Below the pieces are notes generated by a model that ran no database searches, had not been told where the DNA came from, and was given only the letters and a program-made list of their open reading frames with translations. This document shows, in pieces, positions 50,886 through 61,020 of a stretch of DNA of 64,000 nucleotides. Origin of the DNA: Mariniblastus sp964414815 (GTDB lineage Bacteria; Planctomycetota; Planctomycetia; Pirellulales; Pirellulaceae); the NCBI GenBank assembly GCA_964414815.1, contig CAYPXY010000001.1:336177-400176 (forward strand), written 5' to 3'. Positions within the stretch are counted from its first letter, which is position 1. Each line of letters opens with the position of its first letter. The position numbers were made by a program, and so were the translations under genes.

Positions 50886-52958
50886 ATGCCTCTCAACCCG
50901 TATCAGTGGCTTGGAATTGATCCCAAACTCACCCATCCGGATTATTTTCAATTGTTGGGCATCGCGCCCGACTCGGTTGAACAAGCCGACTTTGCCGAAC
51001 GGATTAAATCGGCCGTAGCCTCGAAGAAGGAATTGTTACGGCAGGTGGATGGAAAAAAGTACGAACAAGTCATCATCCAATTAGAAGCCAGAATCGAAAA
51101 AGCTGCCGCCGTTCTTGCCGACCCAAGGCTGCGAACCCAGTACATCGCCAAGCAGCGTTCGGCTCCTTCGGCCCATTCGCAACCCACTCCTCACCCCGAC
51201 AAGCCAAGCACTCCGTCCGGAAGAACAAACACTCGTTCCTCCCGCTCAGCGCCAAAACTGGAAGACATTCCGATGGCCATTCCGGTTCGCCCCGTGGAGC
51301 CATCTACCGACGAGGAGACGGTACGACAGAGCAGCGACGAATCCGAGTTTCCTTCGTTGAAGCGATTCAGTTCCACCAAGCCAGCTCAGGTTGAGGTGGC
51401 CGAAAGCCCTTTTATCCAAGCTGCCCGCAGCCATTCATCCATCGGACGGCGACGAAACCGTTCGTTCTTGAGGCTGGCAACGGCAGGATTTTTTCTGATG
51501 GCGATTGCGGGGCTGGCATGCGTCATCGCATTCTTTTTGAACTCCAACCAATCTGAAGTGGCTGAAAATCGCAATGGAATGGGAGACAACACAATCCCAT
51601 CGGCGATTCTGACTCCCTCCGCGCCCGAGGCAAAAGAACCGACGGGTACGGACTGGCCGAACTTGGATCATTCAGAGGACGCGATCAAGAATCTGCAACT
51701 GGACTCTCTGCCGACGCTGACACTGGCCAATGACGATGATGAGAACCTGCTGGCCGAGCCGGATTCATTCATTCAAGCTGAAGAATACAAGCCAGTCGAA
51801 AGTTTAGAAAGCGATTCGACCGAATCGAAACAGGAGTGGACCCGTCCCGGCAAAAAGAAATATCAACAGCGACTCGATGAGCTACAACAGGAATTATCCC
51901 AACACGAATTCGCTCAGGTGACCAAACACCTTCGTCTGATTCGGTCCAGCCTCACTCGGCGCGACTACGCTTTGGCTCAGCTGCGTCTGGAACACTTCGA
52001 CGAAACCATCGAGCAATGGGACACGGAACGTCCAAAGGCCATTGAGTTACTGAGGACGTGGAGCGAGACATACCGGCAATTCTTGCAATATGTGACGGGA
52101 TTCCAAAAGCAATACATGGCTAGCGTCAGCAAACTTTCACCTGCGCAAACTTTTTTCGTCAACGAAATCGAGTACGCCTTTGTTGAATCAAGTGTATTAA
52201 ATCTCACACTTAGATCGGGAGGGATGAATCTGACGTATGACCGACGTTTTCTGCCTGTTGATTTGGCGGTCGAAATTGCCAAGCAAGGCAAGATTCCCGA
52301 TTTGCCAACGTATCGGTTCTTCGAAGCTGCATTTCGAATCGCTCAGCCAAACGGACGGGTTGAGTTCGAGCAAGAGATTGAATCGCTGATCTCGCAATCT
52401 GTGCGTGACGGACACAACGATACGGACTTGATGATTTATCTGCTCGACGAAGATCTGCTGAACAACCCGACGAGCCAGCACACGATGACGATCAATGAGC
52501 GGCACGTGAATGCGATCCAGGAGATTCGCGAGAAATTGGGATACGACGACTTGAATTCGCTGGCGCCCGATCGTGCGAAACAGGTTTATGAAAATCTGAT
52601 CCAATTGGAGACCGATGATCCGGTCAAGCTCGTGGCGGCTCTCCAGGAAGCGATCGAGGCGGCCATTCGCAGTCTCGATGCGGAGTGCGTGCATGAGGCC
52701 ACCCATGAGATGGCCATGGCGGCAAGAACCAATGATTATGAACTGAAACTGGAGTCGCTGTCCAAAGTCGCATCTCGAAAGCTCGACCCGCTACAGACGA
52801 TGGGCCTAAGGCGAGCATTGAAATCCCTGGGGACAGAACACTGGATGTTGACTCGCGTTGACAAGCAATTGGTCAGCAGCCTGGAATCCCGCATTGAGTT
52901 GTTGTACAAGCAACATCTAATACGGGATGACGCCATCGTATCGGCCGCGAAGAAGTGA
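50886..52958 (+). CDS. J-domain-like membrane protein of unknown function
   Basis: 690 residues. The N-terminus reads NPYQWLGIDPKLTHPDYFQL, LGIAPDSVEQADFAERIKSA, an atypical J-like helical hairpin lacking a clear HPD tripeptide, found in planctomycete proteins that begin with a PYQWLGI-type segment. A Pro/Ser/Arg-rich linker (residues about 100-190) is followed by one transmembrane helix (FLRLATAGFFLMAIAGLACV, about 195-217). The large C-terminal part is alpha helical and acidic, with no known enzyme motif. A chaperone-like or scaffold role is possible but not shown. Confidence 0.6.
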   Translation: MPLNPYQWLGIDPKLTHPDYFQLLGIAPDSVEQADFAERIKSAVASKKELLRQVDGKKYEQVIIQLEARIEKAAAVLADPRLRTQYIAKQRSAPSAHSQPTPHPDKPSTPSGRTNTRSSRSAPKLEDIPMAIPVRPVEPSTDEETVRQSSDESEFPSLKRFSSTKPAQVEVAESPFIQAARSHSSIGRRRNRSFLRLATAGFFLMAIAGLACVIAFFLNSNQSEVAENRNGMGDNTIPSAILTPSAPEAKEPTGTDWPNLDHSEDAIKNLQLDSLPTLTLANDDDENLLAEPDSFIQAEEYKPVESLESDSTESKQEWTRPGKKKYQQRLDELQQELSQHEFAQVTKHLRLIRSSLTRRDYALAQLRLEHFDETIEQWDTERPKAIELLRTWSETYRQFLQYVTGFQKQYMASVSKLSPAQTFFVNEIEYAFVESSVLNLTLRSGGMNLTYDRRFLPVDLAVEIAKQGKIPDLPTYRFFEAAFRIAQPNGRVEFEQEIESLISQSVRDGHNDTDLMIYLLDEDLLNNPTSQHTMTINERHVNAIQEIREKLGYDDLNSLAPDRAKQVYENLIQLETDDPVKLVAALQEAIEAAIRSLDAECVHEATHEMAMAARTNDYELKLESLSKVASRKLDPLQTMGLRRALKSLGTEHWMLTRVDKQLVSSLESRIELLYKQHLIRDDAIVSAAKK

Positions 52959-53008
52959 CCTCCATTACCGCCAGTCCACTAGACAACTTAACAACAGCAA
53001 TATTACTT

Positions 53009-55810
53009 ATGCATCGTTCAATTCTCACCTATGTCCTCGCTATTGTTACCGCTGTTCTGGCTCCTCACTTGTTCGCGCAGAACCAACTGGCGGAAGCTGA
53101 GTCAAACCCAACAAGAGCCTCCGGACGCTTGAAAGTGTACATTCTGGCGGGGCAATCCAACATGCAAGGGCACGCGAGCGTTTCCACGTTCGATAGTCTC
53201 GCTGCCGATCCGAAGACGGCTCCGTTGCTCAAGGCGATGCGCGACTCCGATGGCAAGCCGAAGGTGTGCGAGAACGTGTGGATTACGTCCATCGGGTGTC
53301 TCGGCGACGCCTACTCCGACTTGCGCGAACAGACGGGCAAGCTGACGGTCGGGTTCGGCGCATTTGGCGAACGAGGGAATCGGATCGGGCCTGAGTTTCT
53401 GTTTGGTATCACGATGGAAGAACACCTCGGCGAACCGGTCCTGCTGATCAAAACCTCGTGGGGTGGACGAAGCCTGCACACTGACTTCCGTTCACCGAGC
53501 GGCGGGCCATTCGAGTGGAGCGAGGCTCAATGGGAGCGGCGGAAGGAGCGGGGCGAGGATATCGAACAGCTAAAGGCCGAGAAAGTCGATGCCACAGGTG
53601 TGTACTACCGCGAGATGATCGCGCACGTCCAGATGGTACTCAAGGACATTGAGCGAGTCGTACCCGACTACGACCCGGACCAAGGGTATGAGCTGGCGGG
53701 GTTCGTATGGTTTCAGGGATTCAATGATTACGTCGATGGCGGGGTATACCCCGACCGGCAGAATCCAGGCGGGTATGACTTGTACGCGGATCTGCTCGGC
53801 CATTTCATCCGGGATGTGAGGAAAGACTTGGCCGCCCCGAAGCTGCCGTTCGTGATTGGTGTGATGGGGATCGACGGTGTGGAGAAAGGAAACAAGCCGC
53901 CGATGGCGAACTTCCGCGCGGCCCAACGAAAGCCGGCCGCACTCGACGAGTTCCAGGGGAACGTGTTCGTGGTCGAAACAGCCCCGTTCTGGGATGACGA
54001 GTTGGAGATGCTCAAAGACCGGATGGACTCTCTCAACGACAAACTCAATCGCCAGTTCGAGAGGGATCCGACACTGACCCAGCCACAGAAGGACGATACT
54101 CGCGAAAAAGCAATCGCGGAAGCCTTCACTCCGGAGGAATCGGAACGGCTGCAGGCAGGTGTGTCCAATGGCGGCTACCATTACTTGGGTGCTGCGAAGA
54201 TTATGGCTCCTATCGGAAAGGCGTTTGCCGAAGCTCTTCTCCCGACCAGCAAGAAAATGCTCTCCAGGCCACAGCCGGCTGAGATGGCGGGCTATCTGCT
54301 CGTCCCGCATGCTCGCGTGGACAAGGCGTACAACGCTGGCTTCTCGATGTATGTAGCGGCGTGGCCGCTGCTGAAAAATTACCCCGGCCAAAGGTTCCAG
54401 AGCGGGCTGTTCGGAACCTGGATGTTCGCTCAATACGACGGCACGAAGCCAGAGAATATCTACTCCGACATCGAAGGTGGCTTGGGCTGGTGGCGAGATA
54501 CTCGCTTTGCTACCGAGACACCTAAATTCATCATGGGCGGAGTGTCCTTGGAATTCATCGAATGGGCAAACGGCCCCGGTGCCGGCAAAGGCCGCAACTG
54601 GAGCAACCCGACGGGGCTTTATGCCGTCGCCCAACTCAGCCCATGGGTGCTGTGGCCTCCGGACGGCTTGAACTTGAAGCAGGCAACGTCCGGCGAACTT
54701 TTCGGCTACGGCTACTTGCCGCTGCCGCTGACTTCAGCGAAGAAAACAACTGCCGGGAAGGACGTACCTACCGGTGACCAGAGTTGGACGCTGTTCCTCA
54801 ACACCGGCAACTTCAAAGGACCGGTCTCGTTTTTCGTACCGTACTTCTGGAGCAAACCGACGCTTGAAAGGCAAGAGTTGAGCGGCCTGTTTCTCGACAC
54901 GCGTCCTTCCGACCCGAACAAAGCGGTGCAGATGGAAACGCAACACGTCCCTGCCTACATCGGCAAGGACGCGAAGGGGGATACCTATGCCCGTGTCGCG
55001 CCTACCCAGTTTCCGGTGAAGGCGGACAGTGACGCCCCGCTCATCCATCGCATCACGGCTTACAATCGGGAAGCGTTGTGGAATGGAGTGCAGGCCTGGT
55101 TCGACGGTGGGCAGGAGGTGTCCGGAGTCATCGACGCGAAGGCCGCGGTCGCACAGACGTTTGAGAGCAAGGGAGGTGCAACTTGGCGGATTTATCTATC
55201 GAACGCGCCGTCCGACGCGAGACCACCGCTCGCATGGAACTCGTTCGCCACGCCTGCGGCGCTCGACGACATCACCTACGGTTACAAGTGGAAACAAGAC
55301 CTCGTGACGCAGAACGAGACCGTTGCCACCTTGCCCGAGTACTACCGCCTGGAGAAAGATGATCAGGATAAGGAGCGCTGGGTCGTGGTGAGCGAGAACG
55401 CGGTGCCGACGGACACAGGGCTGGCCGATGTGACCTTCCCGCAGCGACGAACACGCAAGCCGCAGCCGTATGTCACTCCCGATGAGGCGGACAGCCCATG
55501 GAAGAAACCGGGGCCAAAGGCCGGGCCGTTCACCGCAGAACTGGGAGATGGCAGTATCGTGACCTACTACTGGTATCGCTTTGCCGATCAGCCCGCGCTG
55601 CTCAACGCTGACCTGACCGATTCGGAACGGGAGGCCCTTCAATCGCGGGTTGAGCTACTGCACAAAAACTGGACCAAGGATCGCGAGTACTTGCCGCCAC
55701 CGACCGTTGGTACTCTGGCCGATCTCGACCCTGCCGTACTCGTCACCCCACCGAAGGGGCTTGAGATTGGCTATGTACCGATCGTCACCCGACAGGCCGC
55801 AAAGCCTTAG
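53009..55810 (+). CDS. Exported sialate O-acetylesterase-like protein
   Basis: 933 residues from the ATG at 53009, chosen because a signal peptide follows (MHRSILTYVLAIVTAVLAPH). The frame upstream to 52955 overlaps the previous stop. Residues about 30-420 are a SASA-type esterase: YILAGQSNMQGHA with the nucleophile serine, FVWFQGFNDY with the oxyanion residues, and NGGYHYLGAA carrying the catalytic histidine. The second half is a large beta-rich domain of unknown type (GLFGTWMFAQYDGTKPE, PWVLWPPDGLNLKQATSG). GC and codon use look higher than in the neighbours, perhaps acquired. The substrate is likely an acetylated glycan. Confidence 0.75.
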   Translation: MHRSILTYVLAIVTAVLAPHLFAQNQLAEAESNPTRASGRLKVYILAGQSNMQGHASVSTFDSLAADPKTAPLLKAMRDSDGKPKVCENVWITSIGCLGDAYSDLREQTGKLTVGFGAFGERGNRIGPEFLFGITMEEHLGEPVLLIKTSWGGRSLHTDFRSPSGGPFEWSEAQWERRKERGEDIEQLKAEKVDATGVYYREMIAHVQMVLKDIERVVPDYDPDQGYELAGFVWFQGFNDYVDGGVYPDRQNPGGYDLYADLLGHFIRDVRKDLAAPKLPFVIGVMGIDGVEKGNKPPMANFRAAQRKPAALDEFQGNVFVVETAPFWDDELEMLKDRMDSLNDKLNRQFERDPTLTQPQKDDTREKAIAEAFTPEESERLQAGVSNGGYHYLGAAKIMAPIGKAFAEALLPTSKKMLSRPQPAEMAGYLLVPHARVDKAYNAGFSMYVAAWPLLKNYPGQRFQSGLFGTWMFAQYDGTKPENIYSDIEGGLGWWRDTRFATETPKFIMGGVSLEFIEWANGPGAGKGRNWSNPTGLYAVAQLSPWVLWPPDGLNLKQATSGELFGYGYLPLPLTSAKKTTAGKDVPTGDQSWTLFLNTGNFKGPVSFFVPYFWSKPTLERQELSGLFLDTRPSDPNKAVQMETQHVPAYIGKDAKGDTYARVAPTQFPVKADSDAPLIHRITAYNREALWNGVQAWFDGGQEVSGVIDAKAAVAQTFESKGGATWRIYLSNAPSDARPPLAWNSFATPAALDDITYGYKWKQDLVTQNETVATLPEYYRLEKDDQDKERWVVVSENAVPTDTGLADVTFPQRRTRKPQPYVTPDEADSPWKKPGPKAGPFTAELGDGSIVTYYWYRFADQPALLNADLTDSEREALQSRVELLHKNWTKDREYLPPPTVGTLADLDPAVLVTPPKGLEIGYVPIVTRQAAKP

Positions 55811-55817
55811 CGACCTG

Positions 55818-58364
55818 CTACTTGAAATCCGGAGTCGCGAAGCTGGAGTTCTTGTTCGCGGTTGTGCCGGACGGATTGCCGACTTCTTCGCCGAAGAACT
55901 TGCTGGTGCCTTCCTTGATTTCCCGTGCGTCAGCTTCCTTGCACTGGAGTTCTGCCCGGAACACATGCGTTCCGGGAGCAAATGCAACGGCATTGACCTT
56001 CATCGAAATACTTTGGCCGGGATCGATTTGTGGGATGGTCGCAAATTGGATCGCTCCATCACGAGGGATTCGATACTCCCGTCCGCTTCCCGATTTAGGT
56101 TCCAGGCCTTCCGAGAAAATCATCCATACATCAACATCGTTGGCGGATTTTGTACCCCGGTTCTGAACCACGATTTCGTAGGTGATTTCCTCACCGGTTG
56201 TCAGCGGTCCAGCCGGATCGTTGAGTACCATCGCCAGATCGGCAATCGTCTGAACGCGTGTCACACAGGCATGGGCAGCTTGCAGCTCACCATTGGCCTT
56301 GGTTCCGGCCTCGAGTTGTAGTTCGCCGGAGGTGTCAAACTTGCAATTGACCTTGTATTCTCGTGACTGACCAGGCTCAATGCGCCCGACTGGCCATCGA
56401 ATACCACCATCAATCAGGTTGAACGTCTCAATGCCACCGAGATACTTGACTCCCGAAGGCAATCCCAACGCAGCCACCACATCGACCGCAGCGGCATCAC
56501 CCGTGTTGGTCAGTGTGACCACATACTGGCCAGAGGTTCCAGCATATCGCAACGCTGGCCCCGCAATGTTGATACCCAGATTCGCGCGACGAATCATCAG
56601 TTTGCGACTAGCGGCCACCTCGGCCTGATTTTCCGATACGGCCGTCAGAGCCATATCGAGCTCGCCAGGCATTCTGGCCAGTACTTCGACTTTATGAGTT
56701 TGGGATGCACCGGCGGGAATCTTGCCCAGCGGGGCACGATCTCCACCGAGCGCTTCCGGCAAGATCAGAATCACGTCTTCGGCATCACCGTTTCCGGTAT
56801 TTCGGAGAGTCACTTCGTAAAGTGCGTTTTCGCCAAAATGAACTTCATCGGGACCGACGATGGACATTTCCAGTTTCGGTTGTGTCACGACAATGTTTGC
56901 CGCTCCCGCGCGAGGCGCCAGCGTCCATTCAATTCCCAGATCAAATGCCTCTGCTTTGCGAGGGATGGTGGTAATCGTGATCGTTTGCGATCCATTGGCA
57001 GGAACCTGGTCGATCTTCCAGACCAACTTGGTTTTTTCCTTGGCGTCATTGCTGTCTGCAAACTGACGCTCCCCTGACGTCTGGTTGACTTTGTCGATTT
57101 CGACCCAAGCTGGCATGTCGATACTGACCATCACTCGCTCGGCAATCCGGCTCGTTTCATTGGTTACGACGACTTTGTAGGTTGCCGGTCGGTTGATTCC
57201 AATCGACTGAGGTCCAAACGACTCGACAGACAGCGATGGAGCTTCCAGTCGGATCGCCGAATTTCTGTTCAGCCGCTCATCGTTGGCGGTTTGGGATTCA
57301 ACGCTTCTTGCTTGTTGTGTTGTGATATTGAAATCGTGCTGTGCAGCGGCGGGAGCGACTTCAGGATCACGAACGTTTGCCAGTGGTCTGGGATCGTGAT
57401 TGGAATTCGCAGCGGCTCCATTTATACTGCCCATGAAATCCCGCACGGCATCACGAGGAACCGCAACCGGGTTGGCGTTGGCTTGTGGGGGAGCGTTGGC
57501 AGCGGGAGCTTCGCCCGTGGTCGCAGGTTGCTGGCCCGGAATCCAGCTCTCCGTCATCGCTCCAAACGCAGCGGTTTCAGCAGCCGGTGGATTGGTAACC
57601 GTTGGATTCGCGGTCGTCGAAGGAGTGGCCGTCGGATGGGTAGCAACCGAAGCATTTTGGTCTTGGACTTGCGGTACCAATCCTGCTGAGGTGAACTTCG
57701 TCAGCGAATTTTCTGCGGATGTCACTGCGGCCGACTTCATCTGATTGAACGAGTTTTCGGTTTGTTGGACCGCCGCATGGGTCTGCTCGGCGGCTTGAAC
57801 CTTCATTGCATCAAGGCTGGATTTCAGTTGAGCCGCTGGATCAGAAACCTGAACGCTTTGACGCAATTGGTTCATCTGATTGGCGAATTGGGCCGGCGAT
57901 TGCGACACATCCTGAGCCGTTTGTTTCAGCAACGCTTCAACCTGCGAAGGGTTGGGCAAGTTGACCGGCAGCATGGCTTGCCGGGGTGGAGCTTGTGGAG
58001 CAGCCAGAGCGGTTGCAGCAGCCGGTTCACGAGTGGTTCGTTGAAGAATTTCCGGTACCGAGGGCTCGGTTTTCATTTGAGTAGGTTCCTGGGCGTACGA
58101 CGTTTGTCGGATCATCCCACGTTCCTGCGCGTTGGCTGGGGGGCCATTGGTCGGCGTCCCATGGGTCGGCAACGTTCGAACGCCTGCGGGCGGAATGTGA
58201 ACCGAAGGAGGCTGCTGAGGCGCTGCTCCACCGTGATCGCTAAAGTTGTACTGAACGGGCTGATACCGTGATGAAGGGAGGTCTTGGGAACTACCTACTA
58301 CAGCGTGGAGCGCAAAAAGACCGCCGACGATCAACGGAACGAACTTTGGGGGGAAAGCTAGCAT
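55818..58364 (-). CDS. Exported DUF11-repeat protein
   Basis: 848 residues. A signal peptide (LIVGGLFALHAVVGSSQD) is followed by 280 residues of Pro/Ala/Gln/Thr-rich low complexity with helical patches. Three or more DUF11/CARDB-like beta repeats follow: NRPATYKVVVTNETSRIAER, GENALYEVTLRNTGNGDAED, YAGTSGQYVVTLTNTGDAAA, TTGEEITYEIVVQNRGTKSA. Such repeats occur in planctomycete envelope proteins. It ends 7 bp from the convergent esterase stop. No enzymatic motif is visible. Probable role in the cell surface. Confidence 0.75.
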   Translation of the reverse strand: MLAFPPKFVPLIVGGLFALHAVVGSSQDLPSSRYQPVQYNFSDHGGAAPQQPPSVHIPPAGVRTLPTHGTPTNGPPANAQERGMIRQTSYAQEPTQMKTEPSVPEILQRTTREPAAATALAAPQAPPRQAMLPVNLPNPSQVEALLKQTAQDVSQSPAQFANQMNQLRQSVQVSDPAAQLKSSLDAMKVQAAEQTHAAVQQTENSFNQMKSAAVTSAENSLTKFTSAGLVPQVQDQNASVATHPTATPSTTANPTVTNPPAAETAAFGAMTESWIPGQQPATTGEAPAANAPPQANANPVAVPRDAVRDFMGSINGAAANSNHDPRPLANVRDPEVAPAAAQHDFNITTQQARSVESQTANDERLNRNSAIRLEAPSLSVESFGPQSIGINRPATYKVVVTNETSRIAERVMVSIDMPAWVEIDKVNQTSGERQFADSNDAKEKTKLVWKIDQVPANGSQTITITTIPRKAEAFDLGIEWTLAPRAGAANIVVTQPKLEMSIVGPDEVHFGENALYEVTLRNTGNGDAEDVILILPEALGGDRAPLGKIPAGASQTHKVEVLARMPGELDMALTAVSENQAEVAASRKLMIRRANLGINIAGPALRYAGTSGQYVVTLTNTGDAAAVDVVAALGLPSGVKYLGGIETFNLIDGGIRWPVGRIEPGQSREYKVNCKFDTSGELQLEAGTKANGELQAAHACVTRVQTIADLAMVLNDPAGPLTTGEEITYEIVVQNRGTKSANDVDVWMIFSEGLEPKSGSGREYRIPRDGAIQFATIPQIDPGQSISMKVNAVAFAPGTHVFRAELQCKEADAREIKEGTSKFFGEEVGNPSGTTANKNSSFATPDFK

Positions 58365-58480
58365 GATTATCTACCTCGGTTTCAGAATGGGCGAAGCCTC
58401 TGTCGTTGGGTATCGACTATTCCGACTGGGCAGATTTAGTAGATTTTGACGATTATTCCGATAGGGAAAGAAAATTGCCG

Positions 58481-60181
58481 CTAGCTGCTGGCGTCGATGT
58501 CCACCACAACCCGCGTACCGAACATGCGGTCGTGCAGCGATCGACGCTGACGGTTCCACGCCATCATCGCCAAATCCACAATCAGAAACAGGGCGGAAAG
58601 AATAATCAGCACACTGATAACTGTGTCCAGCCACTTATTTTCGGAGTTAATGAACAGCAGGTAGCCCACCGTACACCACGGGAACTGCATACGGCACAGG
58701 CTTCTTAGCGTCATGGGCAACGGTTTGGGCGGATGTCCGAAGCGGTTCACCACCCGAACATGCATCAGGCTACGTCCGAGCGACTGCCGCCAAATATAGA
58801 TACCGGCGATATAGACAAAAATGGGCAGCACATCCGCAACCCGGATCAGGTTGGACATCGTACTCAGATAGCCTGCCGCAAATAATAGCTGCAACACCAG
58901 TGACACCGACAGCACGCTGATCCAGTCCACACCGGCCGCGACAATTCTCGGCACCGGGCGGGCGATGACATTCGAAAACGTGTGGATTTTGGAAAGATCC
59001 TTCAGCAGATCGTCATAGTACGAATAACGTTCCTCAGGGGCCTCGGCCAGCATCTTCGTGAGGATCTTCTTCCAGTCTTCCGGTAGATGATCGGGCCAAG
59101 GCTGGGGAAAGCTAACGGTATTGGCATCGTGAACCGCGATCCATTCGGGAATTGAGTTCCCTTTGAGCTTGATCGGCAACTCTTGAAACGTCATTTCATA
59201 AAGCGTCACGCCCAGCGCATAAATATCGGATTGCAGTGAGGGCTTGCTTCCCTTGAGAATTTCCGGCGCGATGTAGTTCAGCGTGCCGCCCACGGCGTCA
59301 TTCGTGTCGCCGGAAACATTTCGGGCCATCCCGAAGTCAGACAGCTTGGCGATACCGTCGTGCTGAACCAGAATATTGGAGGGCTTGATGTCTCCGTGAA
59401 TCAGGTCGAGTTCGTAACTGAACTTGAGGGCGTTGGTGATCTGAACGGCGATGGAAGAGATGGCACTGAAAGGCAATACCCCGTCCTCGATTCGGGCGCT
59501 CAGTGGCTTGCCGTTGACCAGTTCCATCGCCAGAAACGGATCATCCGATTCCTTGCCCACAAAGTAGATCGTGACAATATTCGGATGGGCTACCCGTGCC
59601 TGGGTAATGGCTTCCTGCAGCAACTTGTCCACTTCGTGCATCGGGCTTTTGTTCCCTCCCGACTCGGTGGAATCATCCGCTTTGGGAATGCCGCTGCGCA
59701 GCAACTTGACCGCGACAAAACGCTGAAGCGACGTATCGAGCGCCCGATAGACCTGCCCCATGCCGCCTCGCCCGAGAGGCGTCAGTATCTCAAAGTGCCC
59801 AAATCGCCGGCCAGTCATCACATCCGGCGAAACACTGCTGCGGGCGATTGGGTCAGGGTGGGTTTCGCCCGTGATGGGAAGCGTCTGTTTCAGGCGCTCG
59901 TCCGAGTGGTCCGTCAAAATGTCCTGCGCCCGTTCGGCAGTGGCCTGATCGGTGTCTGGAGGTCGAATGGCCGGCGAAGTTACCAGTTCAAAGCTGCCAT
60001 CACTGATCGTTGAGATCGCCATCTCATGTTGCAGAACTTTCGGCGAAATGACTCGCGAACAGTTCGAGCAGGTGCCTCCCACATCAAGCACCAACTGTAG
60101 ATCCGTCCCGCAGGTGCAGCGATATAACACCCGCGCCGCGATAATCGGCCGCGTCGCATTCGGATCATTCGATTCGGCCAT
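58481..60181 (-). CDS. Membrane serine/threonine protein kinase with zinc ribbon and RDD domain
   Basis: 566 residues. A zinc ribbon lies at the N-terminus (C22, C24, C38, C41). The kinase domain (residues 127-400) has a glycine loop PLGRGGMGQVY, K159, catalytic HGDIKPSN with D264 (an H-G-D variant of HRD), and SDFGMAR at 281-287. The C-terminal 150 residues form an RDD membrane domain with about four hydrophobic helices (VLQLLFAAGYLSTMSNLIRV, VLPIFVYIAGIYIWRQSLGR). It starts 10 bp after the cyclophilin gene in the same operon. Confidence 0.85.
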   Translation of the reverse strand: MAESNDPNATRPIIAARVLYRCTCGTDLQLVLDVGGTCSNCSRVISPKVLQHEMAISTISDGSFELVTSPAIRPPDTDQATAERAQDILTDHSDERLKQTLPITGETHPDPIARSSVSPDVMTGRRFGHFEILTPLGRGGMGQVYRALDTSLQRFVAVKLLRSGIPKADDSTESGGNKSPMHEVDKLLQEAITQARVAHPNIVTIYFVGKESDDPFLAMELVNGKPLSARIEDGVLPFSAISSIAVQITNALKFSYELDLIHGDIKPSNILVQHDGIAKLSDFGMARNVSGDTNDAVGGTLNYIAPEILKGSKPSLQSDIYALGVTLYEMTFQELPIKLKGNSIPEWIAVHDANTVSFPQPWPDHLPEDWKKILTKMLAEAPEERYSYYDDLLKDLSKIHTFSNVIARPVPRIVAAGVDWISVLSVSLVLQLLFAAGYLSTMSNLIRVADVLPIFVYIAGIYIWRQSLGRSLMHVRVVNRFGHPPKPLPMTLRSLCRMQFPWCTVGYLLFINSENKWLDTVISVLIILSALFLIVDLAMMAWNRQRRSLHDRMFGTRVVVDIDASS

Positions 60182-60190
60182 AATGCCGTC

Positions 60191-60712
60191 CTAAACCTCA
60201 ACCACAACCGCCTTTTCAATTGTCACATCCTTGACAGGCCGATCCTGGGCACCGGTTTGAACTTTTCCGATTTTGCGAACGACCGACATGCTTTCATCCG
60301 TCGCCTTGCCGAACGCGGAATACTGGCCATCGAGATGCGGAGCCTTCTCCAGACAGATAAAAAACTGCGAACCAGCAGAATTCGGATCCGAGGATCGGGC
60401 CGCCGACAGAACTCCAGGCTCATGGGGGGTATTGTTGAATTCGGCCTTTACGCGGTAGCCAGGGCTGCCCGTACCCGTTCCCTGCGGACAACCACCCTGA
60501 ATCATGAACCCGTCAATGATCCGGTGAAAAATCAGCCCATCGTAGAACCCGATCCGCACCAGTCCGATCATGCTGCGGCAATGTTCGGGTGCCACCTCTG
60601 GAAAGAGGTCGAGATGAATATCGCCTTCCGAGGTTTGCAACTGGATTTGGTAAGTCTTGTTTTCGAAATCAAGATCACTAATGGCTTTGTCGACGTCAGC
60701 GCGGTAGTTCAT
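60191..60712 (-). CDS. Cyclophilin-type peptidyl-prolyl isomerase
   Basis: 173 residues with no signal peptide, so it should be cytoplasmic. The core runs from residue 20: TSEGDIHLDLFPEVAPEHC, GFYDGLIFHRIIDGFMIQGG, GTGSPGYRVKAEFNNTPHEP, NSAGSQFFICLEKAPHLDGQ, YSAFGKATDESMSV. The catalytic FHR and QFF segments are present. Catalyses proline cis-trans isomerisation. It is the first gene of the operon with the kinase. Confidence 0.9.
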   Translation of the reverse strand: MNYRADVDKAISDLDFENKTYQIQLQTSEGDIHLDLFPEVAPEHCRSMIGLVRIGFYDGLIFHRIIDGFMIQGGCPQGTGTGSPGYRVKAEFNNTPHEPGVLSAARSSDPNSAGSQFFICLEKAPHLDGQYSAFGKATDESMSVVRKIGKVQTGAQDRPVKDVTIEKAVVVEV

Positions 60713-60730
60713 TTTTTTTTTCAGTTGTCA

Positions 60731-60779
60731 GTTTCGGGTTTCGGGTTTCGGGTTTCGGGTTTCGGGTTTCGGGCTTCGG
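60731..60779. repeat. Seven tandem 7-bp repeats
   Basis: Seven copies of GTTTCGG in perfect register except the last, which is GCTTCGG. The array begins 18 bp upstream of the cyclophilin start and lies in its leader or promoter region. Short tandem repeats of this kind can change length by slippage. Confidence 0.85.
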
Positions 60780-60895
60780 GTTAATCGAGGCTAGAAAACA
60801 ACATTAGTGAAGATTAGCGAAAATTAGTGTTCCTACTACTACCCCTAATTTCCTGCCAACATTCTCCTGCAATATTTCCCCGCCGCCCAATTTCC

Positions 60896-61018
60896 CTGTC
60901 ATCAAATCTTCCTGTCATCAAATCTTCCTGTCGTCAAATCTTCCTGTCGTAATTTTTCTGCGCCTAGTCTTTCTGTAAAATTTCTCACAATCCCTCATCC
61001 CTCATCCCTCATCCCTCC
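60896..61018. repeat. Short tandem repeats between cyclophilin and TlpA-like genes
   Basis: CTGTCATCAAATCTTC occurs three times (60896-60943) with one A-to-G change in the third, then decays. After about 45 bp, TCCCTCA units repeat four times (60991-61018), just before the TlpA-like stop. This 308-bp gap (60713-61020) has no gene that I can support. Confidence 0.75.
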
Positions 61019-61020
61019 CT

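Noticed and set aside
53570..54634. 354-residue open frame on the minus strand opposite the esterase gene
   Set aside because: It lies wholly antisense to a gene with clear motifs in the right order; the high GC of that gene suppresses stops on the opposite strand.
60731..61018. Tandem repeats considered as a CRISPR array
   Set aside because: Units are 7 and 16 bp with no unique spacers, and there are no cas genes in the window.
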